Source of the DNA: Arsenophonus sp052171275
Lineage (GTDB): Bacteria > Pseudomonadota > Gammaproteobacteria > Enterobacterales > Enterobacteriaceae
Direction: 5' to 3'
Assembly (NCBI GenBank): GCA_052171275.1
Contig: CM125795.1
Span: forward strand, 310,001 to 374,000
Length of the DNA: 64,000 bases
Positions within the stretch are counted from its first letter, which is position 1, and the number at the start of each line of letters is the position of its first letter. Shown piece after piece: positions 12,201 through 24,530 of the stretch. A program made the position numbers and the translations under genes. The notes beneath the pieces were generated by a model. It made no database searches. It had not been told where the DNA came from and saw only the letters and a program-made list of their open reading frames with translations.

Positions 12201-14535
12201 TTCATAACATAGATATAAATTTTTATTAATCAAAATTTATATTTTATAACATATAATAATTTTATATAATTATAATGACTTTTTAATCTTGTGTTTGATA
12301 AAGCATTTTATTTACTTATTTTCTTAGATCTTTATCTTTATAAAAAGTTTTAATATAATAATTAATGAAAATTTATATAAATAAATTTCTGATTTTTTTT
12401 TGAAAATAATTTTCTTAAAAAGGGAAAAATAGAATGAATTTAGTATAGTGTTTTTAATCAAAGCTTTATTATTTAAATATTATTATTATAAACTCATAAT
12501 CCAATTTATAAACTTTTTTTAATCATTTCACAAATTAAAAATATAAATTTTTTATTAATAATTAATATATTTATCTTTTTAATATATTATTTTATAAATT
12601 TTCTTAAATAAGAATTATTAAAGAAAATTAATATGCTCTTTATTTAAAGAATAAAATTCTATTTTAAATTATTTTAATAATTATAGATAATAATATTATT
12701 TTTTTGATTTTAGTTTGATAACAATATATATTTGTATTATTATTTATAGATATTAATAGTTAATCTCATTACTTATGATTTTTTTTAAATATATACTTTA
12801 ATTTTATTAAAATTCTAAATAGTAAAATTGATATTATGTGAGATAAACTTAAAGAGTTTTTATAATTAATTAGATTGATCTAAAAATGAAGATTAGTTTG
12901 TTATCATTATTTTTTTATTAGTTAAATTTGAATTATTAAATATATTTTAAAATTTAAAAAAATATTAAAAATAGTTTATACACTAAATTAAATATAACTT
13001 TCTATATTCATAGAATCATATTCTCTATTATTTAATATTAATTAAAAGTATATATTTTATTCATTAGGTTGTTTAAGTTAATATAATTTATTAAAAATAA
13101 TAATTTATTTATTATTAAAAATAATTTTTAGTCTTTACTATATTTTATAACTTAATAGTTTATCTATTATTAATAATAGATAAAAAGTTTTTATCTAAAG
13201 ATTTATAATCGTTACTAATATTATTATAAATTTTTATTCACTACTATTTAGTAATAAAAAATTTATATTTACTTAATTTACTATTATTTAATTTTTTACT
13301 GAAATTGATTAATAGAAGATGATATTTATTTTTATAAATAATAATTAACTAAAACAGTTAATTATCTATATTATTATATTAAATTAATAAAAATATAACA
13401 TAAATTAACAAATTTTAATTTATTAACAATATATTGTTTCATTGAATAAACTATTAAGTAGTTAATTAATTATTAAATTAGAAAATAATTAAAAAAATAT
13501 GAATATCTATCATTGTTGCATAAAAACTATAGTTATTTTAATATTTAAATTTTTTTGTATAGTATCAAAAAATAAATTATATATTTATAATATTTTAAAT
13601 AATTTTTATATTAATTATTTATTGTAAACCATATTTGTTATTAATAAAATAATATATTTCAAATTTATTTTATTCAATCTAAATAAATTATTTTACATAA
13701 GTAAGAATAGTAAATTAAATTTATTAAAAAATTAAAATTGTTTATTTTTATTTAGAATAATATTTTTTTATTATACTTATTGATATAATAGTTTAAAGAT
13801 ATTAAAAAATCTTTTTATAAAATCCTATTTAACAATTAAAAATATATTTTATTAATTTTAAATAAATTATTGATCAATATTTTTAATTAATGATAGCTAA
13901 TAATTTTAATTATTATATTATAGTATTTATTTTAGAAATAATAAATATTATTATTTATCCTTCTATATAATCTTAATCTCTTAAGATAAGAGATATATTA
14001 TCTATAATAATTCCTTAGTTAACTAATAGTATAGCCAAATAGATAAATAAATTAATTAAATATAATTTAAATAATATATCTTATTATCAAGATATTTATT
14101 AAGATTTAAAATATAGATATAATATAGAATTATATGGAATAAAATATTTAGTTTTATAAGAATTTATATAAATTAACTAATTTGTTTATTTGTGAATTTA
14201 CTAAAAATAAATATTTACTTATGATTTAAATAGATATATAAGAATGATTTTGCAATAGTTCATTAATATTATAATATTACTTGGATTATTTTTAATAAAT
14301 AAACCAATTTAGTCTTTAAATCAAAAAAAATGATAAATAATTTAATAAAAAATAATTAGTAATCATAATTATTTCTCTTAACTAACAAAATATTTTTTAA
14401 AAAGAATATTATCAAAAAATATTAAAAACTCTGATAATAATAATTAAATTAATATAATAAGAAATAAATTTTAAATATTATAATAAGTTAGTAGTATTTT
14501 ATTTGATAGACATAATTATTATAAATAGAAGTTAA
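9282..14535. other. 5.2-kb gene desert between holC fossil and lptG
   Basis: The ancestral gene upstream of holC is pepA, but I could not convincingly recognise it. The + strand frame across 9192-9401 is antisense to the holC fossil and is not a gene. A minus-strand frame at 11658-11789 stays open for 42 codons with unusually varied residues (QVSNWIDFESI, NTRFFYQNKVDKL) and may be the end of a lost gene, but I do not recognise it. A perfect 26-bp palindrome is listed at 13159-13184. The rest shows nothing. Confidence 0.6.
13159..13184. repeat. 26-bp perfect palindrome
   Basis: A 13-base arm beginning TTTATCTATTATT is followed immediately by its exact reverse complement. An overlapping competing hairpin, GATAAAAA/TTTTTATC with a single G between, follows directly. 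No gene is adjacent. Confidence 0.7.
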
Positions 14536-15612
14536 TTATTGATGACGCATCAAAAGAAAAATACTAAATATAAAAAACAATATGCTTGGTAATATTGCTG
14601 CTATCAATGGAGGAGTATCATAGACTAAACTTAGGTTACCAAAACCTTCATTTAATAAATAAAAAATAAATCCACTAAAAATACCAATTAATACTCTTAC
14701 ACCAATTAATACATTTCTCAGTGGTCCAAAAATAAATGATATTGCCATTAACATCATAACACTAATAGAAAAAGGTGATAAAATTTTTTTCCACATATTT
14801 AATTGATAAATCGAAGCTTTTTGACCAGTTTCTTTAAGATATTTAATATATTTATATAAACCGCTTATTGCTAATGAATCAGGTTCTAGAGAGATAATTT
14901 CTAATTTTTCTGGACTTAGATTAGTTTTCCAATCCATATGTAAACTCTGTGAGTTAATAATTTCTTTTCCATTGTTAATCAATGATTTATATATTTTTGA
15001 TAATTTCCAATGATTAGTATGAAAATCATAAGAACCTGAATCTGCAAAAATAATTGCTTGTAATTTCTTTTGTTCATTAAATTGATAGATAGAGATTTCT
15101 TTTATTTTATTTTTATCAATAATATGCTGAATATGAATAAAATTCATACCATCTTTAGCCCATAATCCATGATTTGTGACTATTAATGACCGTCCAACAA
15201 TTTTTTCAGCTTGATAATTACGTGCCCACTGTTCTGTAACAGGTGCAATCCATTCACCAATAATCACTATGATAATTATCAAAGGAATCGATGTTTTCAT
15301 TACTGAAATTGCAATTTGAAGACGAGAAAAACCAGCAACTTGCATTGCAACTAATTCATTAAAGGTTGATAGAGCGCCAAGTCCTAATAATGTACCTAAT
15401 AGTGCTGACATTGGAAAAAAGATTTCAATATCTTTTGGAACAGTTAATAAAATAAATATTCCTGCATTCCAACTAGTATAATCTCCGTCACCTACTTTTC
15501 TTAATTGTTCAATAAACTTAATAGTTCCTGATAATGAAACTAACATAAAAATTGTCATTAAGATTGAAGAAAAAATAGTACGCCCTATATATTTATCTAA
15601 TATATAAAACAT
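14536..15612 (-). CDS. lptG: LPS export permease LptG
   Basis: Inner-membrane subunit of the LptB2FG transporter, which extracts lipopolysaccharide from the inner membrane and pushes it through the periplasmic Lpt bridge. At 358 residues it is full length (360 in E. coli). It has the six-helix YjgP/YjgQ architecture: helices near residues 14-35, 60-80 and 105-125, a large periplasmic beta-jellyroll region (about 135-270, including LWAKDG and YQLNMW), and three C-terminal helices around SFIFGPLR. The ATG overlaps the end of lptF by 16 bases, so the two are translationally coupled. Its retention implies that the cell still exports LPS, or did until recently. Confidence 0.96.
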   Translation of the reverse strand: MFYILDKYIGRTIFSSILMTIFMLVSLSGTIKFIEQLRKVGDGDYTSWNAGIFILLTVPKDIEIFFPMSALLGTLLGLGALSTFNELVAMQVAGFSRLQIAISVMKTSIPLIIIIVIIGEWIAPVTEQWARNYQAEKIVGRSLIVTNHGLWAKDGMNFIHIQHIIDKNKIKEISIYQFNEQKKLQAIIFADSGSYDFHTNHWKLSKIYKSLINNGKEIINSQSLHMDWKTNLSPEKLEIISLEPDSLAISGLYKYIKYLKETGQKASIYQLNMWKKILSPFSISVMMLMAISFIFGPLRNVLIGVRVLIGIFSGFIFYLLNEGFGNLSLVYDTPPLIAAILPSILFFIFSIFLLMRHQ

Positions 15613-16709
15613 CGGATAATTTTTTTATAAAACTTAGCGCGAAGTATACGCATAGAAAGAGTATCCCAAATATTTAATATAATAGCTAATAAGAAAAAAA
15701 TACCGTTAACTAACCAAATCATTATTCTAGGATCAAATTTATATTTTTTTACATTTGAATGAAACATACTTTGTAATAAAAAAAATATCATATAAAGTAA
15801 GATAGGAAGTAACATATTTAATACTCTTCCATGCCTTGGATTAACATGACTTAATGGTACAACTAGTAAAGCCATAATAAGTGTCGAAATAACTAATGTT
15901 AATCGCCAGTGAAATTCCAATTTTGATTTAATATCTATGCTACGCCATAATTGTAACATATCCTTCTGCTCTATTTTATTATTTTTAATTATTATATCTT
16001 TATGATTAATTATTGCTTGATAATTTTTAAATTCTGTTATCCGAAAATTACGTAATAAGATTTCAGACTCATAACGAATTCCTTTATCTAATATCACAAT
16101 TTTATTACCATTTTCATCTTTTCGTATATATCCACTTTCTGCAATTACAATTGATGGTGGTTGATTATTAATCGGTACTAATTGTGCCATAAAGATATCA
16201 GTAAAATTTTTTCCTGTTACATCTCTAATATAAAGAACAATATTTTTATCTTTGGTTGTTTTGAATTTTCCTTCAACAATATTATCTAAACTAGGATTAT
16301 TTTTTTCATTAGATAACGTTTGTTCTTGGTATTTTGCTGACGAAGGTAACACTAAATCTACGTTTATTACCGAAATTATAATTGTAAATAATGACAAAAT
16401 TAAAGCTGTTATTATTAATATTTGTTTACTTAAACCACAGGCATACATAACAATAATTTCACTATTAATATAAAGCTTACTATATGTCATTAATAACCCT
16501 AGAAATAGACTTAATGGAAAAATCAATTGTGCCATTTCAGGGATACCTAGCCAGAGAAGCGGAAGAACTAAATTGGAAGGAATATTTCCTTTAATTGTTG
16601 AATTTAATATATTAATTGTTTTTTGACTAAAAAAAATTAAAATTAATATAAAAAATATTGCAACTTGATTTTTCAATGTCTCTTTAATTAAATACCGAAT
16701 TATAATCAT
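15597..16709 (-). CDS. lptF: LPS export permease LptF
   Basis: Partner permease of LptG in the LptB2FG lipopolysaccharide exporter. The 370-residue protein (366 in E. coli) starts MIIIRYLIKETLKNQ, like the E. coli protein, and shows PEMAQLIFPLSLFLGLLMT in the second helix region, CGLSKQ in the cytoplasmic loop, a periplasmic domain with FRITEFKNYQAII, and C-terminal helices with VPLSHVNPRHGRVL. The C-terminal residues (KKIIRCFIY) diverge and run on into lptG, giving the 16-base overlap. In E. coli lptFG is transcribed away from pepA-holC-valS; here it is on the same strand as valS, so this pair has been inverted relative to its old neighbours. Confidence 0.96.
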   Translation of the reverse strand: MIIIRYLIKETLKNQVAIFFILILIFFSQKTINILNSTIKGNIPSNLVLPLLWLGIPEMAQLIFPLSLFLGLLMTYSKLYINSEIIVMYACGLSKQILIITALILSLFTIIISVINVDLVLPSSAKYQEQTLSNEKNNPSLDNIVEGKFKTTKDKNIVLYIRDVTGKNFTDIFMAQLVPINNQPPSIVIAESGYIRKDENGNKIVILDKGIRYESEILLRNFRITEFKNYQAIINHKDIIIKNNKIEQKDMLQLWRSIDIKSKLEFHWRLTLVISTLIMALLVVPLSHVNPRHGRVLNMLLPILLYMIFFLLQSMFHSNVKKYKFDPRIMIWLVNGIFFLLAIILNIWDTLSMRILRAKFYKKIIRCFIY

Positions 16710-19424
16710 ACTAATGATACCTGTTAAACTTAATTTAACAGAGAGATAGCTAATATAATCAAATAATTATGTATTATATTTAATTTTTTTAAGCTTATAA
16801 TTTATTATAATAATAAATATATGATTTTAACGATTAAATCATTTAATAAAGTTATGTTTAATCACTATTTATATTATTTAAAACAATTTAATTAGTTTTG
16901 TATAAAGAAACTATTTTATATAAATAAATTTATACTATTTTCAGTTTTCAATAGAATCAATCTATTGTTTTAAATTTATAAATAGATATAGTTTAACTTA
17001 AAATATGTAATAAATAATAATAACATAATATTTTATATTTATTATTAATATATTTTTAAAGAAGAAATAATTATTAATTTTATTTTTAAAAAATAGATAT
17101 TATAGATTTTTAAAAAATACTAATCTTTTCTACATATATTTTATATATGAAATATTGAGCTTAATACATTAGTAAATTGTCTATCTATTTTTTATTATAT
17201 AATATATTGTTATAAATAATTCAATTTTCTGATGATATCTAAATATTAGGATATTTAAAAAGAAACCTTTTTTATAAATTAAAAGGATTAGGACATAAGT
17301 TTTTATGTTCTTTAATAATTATTTTTTAAAAATAATTATATTCAGAACATATTTCTAATTGCTGAATAAAATAAAAGACCATATATATTTTTATATAGAT
17401 AAAATAACCAATTAAAATTGGTGTATATTAAAAGTACTATGGACTTTTTTTTATCAAAAATAAAATTAATTTATTTAATTAAAATTCAGATCAGATTATG
17501 ATTATATATATTTTCTTATAAATTATAATTTATAAAAATATTTTTTATTTATTTTTTGATAGAAATTAAAAAAATAAAATAAGAAAGTTGATAGTTTTAA
17601 TTAAGAATATTAAGATATAGATTTTTTTAAATTAGTAAATTATTAATTAATATTAATTATTTTACAAAAAATTTCATTTTTTTAAACACGAAGAAATTAA
17701 TTTTAGATAATATAACTTTCTTATCTGTATCAAAATTTATTTTATTAATTCTACTTTAGAATTACTATATAAATAGGAAAAATTAAATAATGAAAATAAT
17801 AGTTTATTATATAAAATAAAATTACTTTTAATTATATGCTAAAAACTGTCTTTACGATTAATAAATCTTTAATAACATTTATTTCTTTAATTAAATTTAA
17901 AATATTTTAGTGACAAAACAAAGCAAACAAGTTATAAAGTATACTATATATAATCAGCATTATAAGGTCGTTATATATAAAATTAACTGGATAATATAAG
18001 AATATTTTATTGATATAAATAATATCAAGTTATTTTTAAAAAAAATTTTTATATCATAAACTATTTTTTCATTGATATTATCGAAAATAAAAAATCTAGT
18101 TACTTTAAACTAAAGTAAATTGTTATAATATAACACTAAATATTATTTCAATGGTTTTATATATTTTATTAAGGAAGTTAATATCAGAAATAGTATATAT
18201 ATTTTATAAATATCATTATTATAAAATGAATTAAGTAAATTAAAATAATAATTGTTTTAAGTTTTTTTTATGAATTTATTTTTATATTTTATAAGAATGG
18301 TATTTAAAATACTGTTTCTGTTATTTTATTAAATTTATTCTTATCATTAAATATTATCTAATTGTTGTTTAAGATTTTATTGAAGAAATAATTTAAATTT
18401 TAAATGAGAATATTATTCTAAATAATCTAATATTTATAGATATCTATCATATATACAACAATCTCATTTTTAATGTTTACTAATTCTCATATTATTCTAT
18501 TATCTATATGAAAGTAATTATTATATTTTAATTAAATTTTGATATTACTAAATTAATATATAAGTTTATTAAATGAATTAACGATATATTTAATAAATAT
18601 TATAATTAATGAATTTAATTAATTTTCAATTTATAAATAAAAATATTTTTAAGCATATATTTAGCAATTTTATTGGTAATATGCATATATTTTTTATATA
18701 TAAATAATATTATACCCATATAAAATCTATATTATTCATAATAATAGAAATAGTTTGATAGTTTTGTATTATAAGAATAACTTTCTATAAAGATTTTAAC
18801 TTAAAATTATAATTAAAAATATTAAATATATTAGTTAAAACTTTAATATTTATTTTTTAATATTTTTTCTATATAATAAACAAATTTTCTAAACGAAAAT
18901 TCTTTTGCTTTCAAGATGAAGATATTGATAAATGTAAATTAAAATCATTGATTTTAATTTAACGATTAGTAATTGTTAATTAATATAAATTAATGATTTA
19001 TATAATAATTAGAAAGTTATTTTATTTTTTAAATGATTATTGTTAAATTAAGCTTATAGGAATTATTATTAACTATAAATTAGTTGGAATATTATTTAAG
19101 ATTTAAATATATATAAGATTTTATATAATTAATATCTATATAAAAGTTGATTTATCAGATTTATATTATTTATTAATATAATAATTTATATATTTATAAT
19201 AATATATTTTTAAGTTCAGTTGTTTAAGAGATATATATGTTATTTATACTCAATAAACTATAAATTTAATAATAATTCAGATTATAGATATTCTCTAAAA
19301 TTGAATTTCTATTTTACTTTTAATAAATTTAAAAAGATAGGTAAATAATTGAATTTAATATTTAAATTAATAAACATGATTATCAATCTTATAACTCTAT
19401 ATATTCTTTCTATACTTGTTTAAC

Positions 19425-19487
19425 ATTTATAATAATATCAAATAGAGTTCTATTCTAATTAATCTTCTATTTGATATTATTATAAAT
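19425..19487. repeat. 22-bp perfect inverted repeat
   Basis: The left arm (19425-19446, beginning ATTTATAATAATATC) is matched exactly by its reverse complement at 19466-19487, around a 19-base loop. The arms include C and G positions, so this is not simple AT self-complementarity. No gene lies within 1.3 kb. It could fold as a stable RNA stem or be the trace of a replication template switch. Confidence 0.8.
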
Positions 19488-20118
19488 AAAATTTAAAAAA
19501 ATTATATTAATAATTAATAAAATGAATAAATTAAGACATAGTTGATTTTTATTATAAATTAATTTAATCATTAAAAATAATAGAGTAAACAAATATTATC
19601 ATTAATAATTAAAATATTATTTTTATCTAAAACATATAAAAAGTTAGTAAACTTTTATTATTAATATTGATTATACAAGTATGTAAAATAATATTTTTAT
19701 AAAAATAAGTTATAATAAAAATTAAATGATAATAAAAATTATTTTTTAGTTTATTAATATAAATTAACAAGTATTTTAATAAAATTAAAAATAAAAAAAT
19801 AAAATATTAATTGAAAATATAATATAATTACAAATTATATCGAAATTATTTATTTGATAAAAGAAAGATTTATTAATATTAATATATATAAATAATATTA
19901 TTATCCAATATAATTATAAAATATCTAAATAAAAAGATTTCTTATTAAGATATAAGTTAGATGTTGTATAATTTACTATATATATTTCATAGAATTAACT
20001 AATTTTTTACTATTATATTTTAAGATTTAATAATTAAAATTATTACTGTAATTATCCTTTTTATTTTTTGAATTTAATTTAAATAATAATAAATATTATC
20101 GATAATTAATAATAGAAA

Positions 20119-20167
20119 AATAATAACTATTATTAATATTATTAATAATTTAATAATAGTTATTATT
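20119..20167. repeat. 18-bp perfect inverted repeat
   Basis: Arms 20119-20136 (core TAATAACTATTATTAA) and 20150-20167 are exact reverse complements around a 13-base AT loop. Located about 650 bases beyond the tpiA stop. Confidence 0.7.
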
Positions 20168-20823
20168 ATAATATCAGATATTGTTAATAACTTGAGTAAA
20201 TTAAATATTAATATAAATATTAAAATATTATCTAATCATATAAATAATTTATTTAGATAATTATAAAATTGCTATGAGTTAATTATAACAATACTAATAG
20301 TTTAATAAAAAAATTTTTTAAAAAATCTACTTTTAAGTAATTTATGAGAGATCTAATATTTTTAGATAAAATTTGATATATATATCATTAAAAATGATGA
20401 TATATATTAATTCATAATTAAAAATAAAATAAATAAAAAATATAAAACTGTGATATTATATTAATTTATTTTATAATAAATAGTTACAGAGAAAATAATA
20501 ACAAGATTATTTTACTTATACTGATTGTTTTTAATTTAAGAAAATTAAAAAAAATAAATAGATTCAACATATGTTCAATATTATATTTAATATGTATAGA
20601 GTATTATATTATGGTAGTATAGTATATAAACTTTTTATTTTTTTTGAAAAATTCATATTTTTATTGCACTTAAAATAATATAAAATTAGATCAGTATATT
20701 TTATTACAATTAAATTTAAATTGATCTCAAATTTTATTAATTATATAATTATATAATTAATATTGATTACAAAAAATTTTAAAATAAATAAATAAAACAT
20801 GTTTAAATTATGATATGTTATAA

Positions 20824-21594
20824 CTAAGATGTTTTTTTTTGCTGTTGTGCAATGCTGACAATAGTAGCAAAATCATCAGCCTTCAATGATGCATTACCAA
20901 CTAATACACCATCAATATCTGGTTGAATAAAAAACTTGATAGCATTATTAACATTTATAGAACCACCATATTGAATTATTATTTGTTCGGCAATATATGG
21001 ATCTTTTTTTGCAATGTGATTGCGAATAAATTTATGAATTTTTTGTACATTGATTGGATTTGCTGATTTTCCAGTACCAATAGCCCAGGTTGGTTCATAA
21101 GAAATAACGCTATTTTTAAATGCAGATACACCTAAATTATTTAATATTATATCAATTTGATTAGCACAGATTGCTTTAGTTTTAGAATCATCTTTTTCTT
21201 GTTTATATTCACCAATACATAGTATTGGTATTAATCCCTGTGATTTTAATACATAAAATTTTTGAGCAATATATTCATTACTTTCCATATGATAAATTCT
21301 TCGTTCTGAATGACCAATAATAATATATTTTACTCCAATATCTTTCAGCATTTCTGCTGAAGTATCACCAGTAAAAGCACCTGATAAATTAATATCAACA
21401 TTTTGTGCAGCAAGTGCGATTTTACTATTTGTTAAAGCTTGCTTTGCTTGATACAAATAAATTGTTGGTGGGGCAATTGCTACATCACAGCTATTTATGT
21501 TATGTAATTCATTACATAAGCTTTTAATTAGTTTTTCAACCATTTTTTTATTGCCATTTAGTTTCCAGTTACCAATTACTAATGGACGTCGCAA
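20824..21594 (-). CDS. tpiA: triosephosphate isomerase TpiA
   Basis: Interconverts dihydroxyacetone phosphate and glyceraldehyde-3-phosphate in glycolysis and gluconeogenesis. The 256-residue TIM barrel is full length (255 in E. coli). Substrate residues Asn9 and Lys11 lie in GNWKLNGN, catalytic His95 in IGHSERR, catalytic Glu167 in YEPTWAIGTGKSA (start of the mobile loop), and the phosphate-binding segments YGGSI and GVLVGNASL follow. The start codon appears to be TTG at 21594, where the E. coli gene has ATG, with a GGAG Shine-Dalgarno six bases before it. No other start fits the conserved N terminus. Its order and strand with fpr and zapB match the ancestral enteric arrangement. Confidence 0.96.
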   Translation of the reverse strand: MRRPLVIGNWKLNGNKKMVEKLIKSLCNELHNINSCDVAIAPPTIYLYQAKQALTNSKIALAAQNVDINLSGAFTGDTSAEMLKDIGVKYIIIGHSERRIYHMESNEYIAQKFYVLKSQGLIPILCIGEYKQEKDDSKTKAICANQIDIILNNLGVSAFKNSVISYEPTWAIGTGKSANPINVQKIHKFIRNHIAKKDPYIAEQIIIQYGGSINVNNAIKFFIQPDIDGVLVGNASLKADDFATIVSIAQQQKKTS

Positions 21595-22736
21595 GTTTTA
21601 CTCCAACTAAAAATATTTAATAATAAGTGAGAAAATAGTTAATAATTATTAAATGTATTTAACTTATGTAAACATATATCTTATCATTTAAATAACTTTA
21701 TTTTCATTATTTATTTGTAATGTTATTACATTATTGCTTTAAATTGATTATGTTTTCTAATATATAAGTAAATATAATAGTTAATTAAAATGCATTATTA
21801 ATTGAATTTAAGATTATTAATGAATATTAATATATAATATTTTAATAATAATCCAATTAATTTTATAGATTTTTCATTTTTAATTATAGAAAAATTATCT
21901 ACATATTTTATTTTTTAACTTTTAAGTTAAGTGCAATAAATAAATATATTTTAATTATTAATTATAATTAATAATTAAAATATAATGAAATAAATATCCT
22001 TATTTTAATTATTTTTTAATTTATTTATTAAATTCTTTATTTAATATTATTATGTTTTGATTATCTTTGTTTTTTATTAAAAAACCGGAATTATTTTCTG
22101 TTAAAAATAATTCATATTAATAAATAACCAAAATTTATTTTTTTTAGATATACAATTTAGTAATTATTTTAGCAGATTAGAAATTCTATTAGTAATAAAA
22201 TGAATACTTTATATGTTATTATTAATTAATAATTTAATATTATTATAACTTCTTATTATTATTTTTCTTATAAAATATTAATTCCTATAATAAATTGAGT
22301 AAATAAAATAAATAAAATATATATCATAGTCTAGTTAATAGTTGATAAGCTAATTTAAATAGTATTATTTAATAATATTAATAATTTATTTTATTAATAG
22401 TTAATATGTTTATAATTTATGTTTTTTTATTTTATATTCTACTATTCTTGCTCTTATTTTAATTTATTTACTGGAAATTAACGTTTAATAATCTCGTTTA
22501 TATAATAATAAATTATAATGATTTATTATTGGTTTATTATTAATTTTCTACTTATTATTAATAATAAGTTATTAATTCTTTTATAAAAAATGTTAGAATG
22601 TATCTATAATTATTTATTGGTTAATTTATTTTATATAAATATATTTAGAATCTTTTTTATAAAGTAAATTAAATCATTTCTATAAAATATTTAATAAGTC
22701 TACTCTAATAATTTATTGTTTTTCTTTATCTTATAA
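21595..22736. other. gene-free DNA between tpiA and fpr
   Basis: Ancestral enteric genomes carry small genes (yiiQ, yiiR) here. I could not recognise them. The gap holds a 40-bp perfect palindrome (21945-21984, listed) and a 20-bp one of the form ACTTATTATT plus its complement near 22550-22570. Confidence 0.55.
21945..21984. repeat. 40-bp perfect palindrome
   Basis: A 20-base arm (beginning TATATTTTAATTATT) is followed with no spacer by its exact reverse complement, about 350 bases upstream of the tpiA start. It consists only of A and T but is far longer than expected by chance at this composition. Confidence 0.8.
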
Positions 22737-23483
22737 TTACCAATATTGTTCACTTGTAATTTGTCCAACTTTACGACGTAAATTTAAATTCATTCCTCTT
22801 TCTATCTTTAGAAGTTTCTGTGTATCTTTAACCATTTCTGGATTACCACAAAGCATAACATGGCAATTTATTGGATCAAATTTTGATTTAACTGCTTTCT
22901 CTAATTTACCATTTTCAATTAGCTTTGGAATTCGACCTCTGAGTGAGTTAATTTTATTTTCACGACTTATAATTGTTTGAATACTTAATTTTCCTTTATA
23001 TTTTTTCTCAAGTATTTTCATTAATGGTAAATAATTTAAATCTTTAGAATATCGGACTGCATGTATTAAGATTATTTTATAAAATCTCTCTAAATTTTCA
23101 CCAAATTGTAAAATAGATAAAAACGGTCCAATTGCGGTACCTGTTGATATCATCCAAAGCGTTTCACAATCAGGTAATTCTTTTAATACAAAAAAACCAG
23201 CTGATTTTTCTGTTATATAGATAGAATCATTATATTTCAATGTTTTAAGATATGGCGTTAATTTTCCTTCTGGTACAGTAACAAAATAAAATTCTAACTG
23301 ATTATCATTAGGTGCATTAACATAAGAATAAGCTCGTTGAACACGTTGTCCATTTATTTCTAAAGCAAGTTTAGCAAACTGTCCAGCAATAAAAGGTTTT
23401 ATTGGTGCTTTTAAAATCAAACTAAATAATGATTCTGTCCATTTATGGTTTTTGATAATTTTTCCTATTACCCAATTTGTCAT
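22737..23483 (-). CDS. fpr: ferredoxin/flavodoxin-NADP+ reductase Fpr
   Basis: FAD enzyme that passes electrons from NADPH to flavodoxin or ferredoxin. In enterics it feeds radical-SAM and Fe-S enzymes and the terminal isoprenoid steps. The 248-residue protein is full length. The FAD-binding RAYS motif is at 50-53 (RVQRAYSYVNAP), the NADP-binding segment is STGTAIGPFLSIL, then CGNPEMV, and the family-typical C-terminal Tyr-Trp is kept. The ATG has a GAGG Shine-Dalgarno. In E. coli it follows glpX; no glp gene is recognisable in the 7-kb gap upstream, so it now stands alone. Its survival suggests that at least one flavodoxin- or ferredoxin-dependent pathway still works. Confidence 0.96.
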   Translation of the reverse strand: MTNWVIGKIIKNHKWTESLFSLILKAPIKPFIAGQFAKLALEINGQRVQRAYSYVNAPNDNQLEFYFVTVPEGKLTPYLKTLKYNDSIYITEKSAGFFVLKELPDCETLWMISTGTAIGPFLSILQFGENLERFYKIILIHAVRYSKDLNYLPLMKILEKKYKGKLSIQTIISRENKINSLRGRIPKLIENGKLEKAVKSKFDPINCHVMLCGNPEMVKDTQKLLKIERGMNLNLRRKVGQITSEQYW

Positions 23484-24530
23484 ATTATTTGCCTCAAAAA
23501 TCTGTTAAATAAAATATTATTATATTAATAATATTATCTTTTAATTAAGTAAAACTATTATTCAGAATGTATTTAATTTTATTAATTAAATAATTATTCT
23601 TTTATTATTAGATATATTATCAAAATAAATTTATAAAATAAGTAAATAAAATAAAGATTTAATTAGGAGATTAATAATTTAATTAGTTAATTTTGATTTT
23701 TAAATTTAATTATATTTAATTAATATTAACATATAAATTTTATCATGTATTTTTTCTTATCATAAGGTATTTTTATTTATTTTTTATAATATCAATAAAA
23801 ATATAAAAAATTAATAAATTTTAACTTCTAATTGATTCTTATATTTTAATTGAGTTAAATAAAGTAAATAAAAAATTATATTTATTTATTATTTTATATT
23901 TTATAATTATTTTTATCTAAATTCAATAAAATATTAATTTCATTCTATTATTTAGAATAATATTTATTATCTATTTTATTATAAAAATAAGAATAATTAT
24001 TTTATTAACTGAATTATTGCAGATATTTTTATAGTAAATTTACTATAATATCTTTTTAAAATCTCTAATATTAATTAGAATATAAATTAAAACTATATAT
24101 GTATTATATAATTTTAAATTAAAAAATATTTTTTATAATAATAAATATATTGAATATAAAAATATTAGTTAATCTATTAATAAATATTTATTTATGATTA
24201 TAAAAGTAATCAAGCTATTTTAACTTTTTTATAATTTGTTTTTTATTAATTTTATTAAAATATCTTTATCTAGATTGATATATGAAAATAATTATATTAA
24301 GTTTATCGTATAATCCTTGAAAATTAAATATATTTTCGTTTATTATTTATTATTATCAAGTATTGTAATAATTGATAGATATATTGTATATTATATTTTA
24401 TATATAAAGTTTTATGTTATCTGAATCAAATAATAAATTACTATTTGTATAAATGTTAAATTTAAATAGTATTATTATTAATATTATATATATTTTTTAA
24501 TTCTATTTAAATTTTATATGTCTTATAAAC

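Larger units (their letters stand above)
16710..20823. other. 4.1-kb gene desert between lptF and tpiA
   Basis: This gap is the junction between two blocks that are distant in E. coli (the lptFG region and the tpiA-metL region), so a rearrangement breakpoint must lie within it. I recognise no gene. A short + strand frame near 17913-17999 (VTKQSKQVIKYTIYNQHY) is slightly less AT-like than its surroundings but is not identifiable. Two strong inverted repeats (19425-19487 and 20119-20167) are listed separately. Confidence 0.6.
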
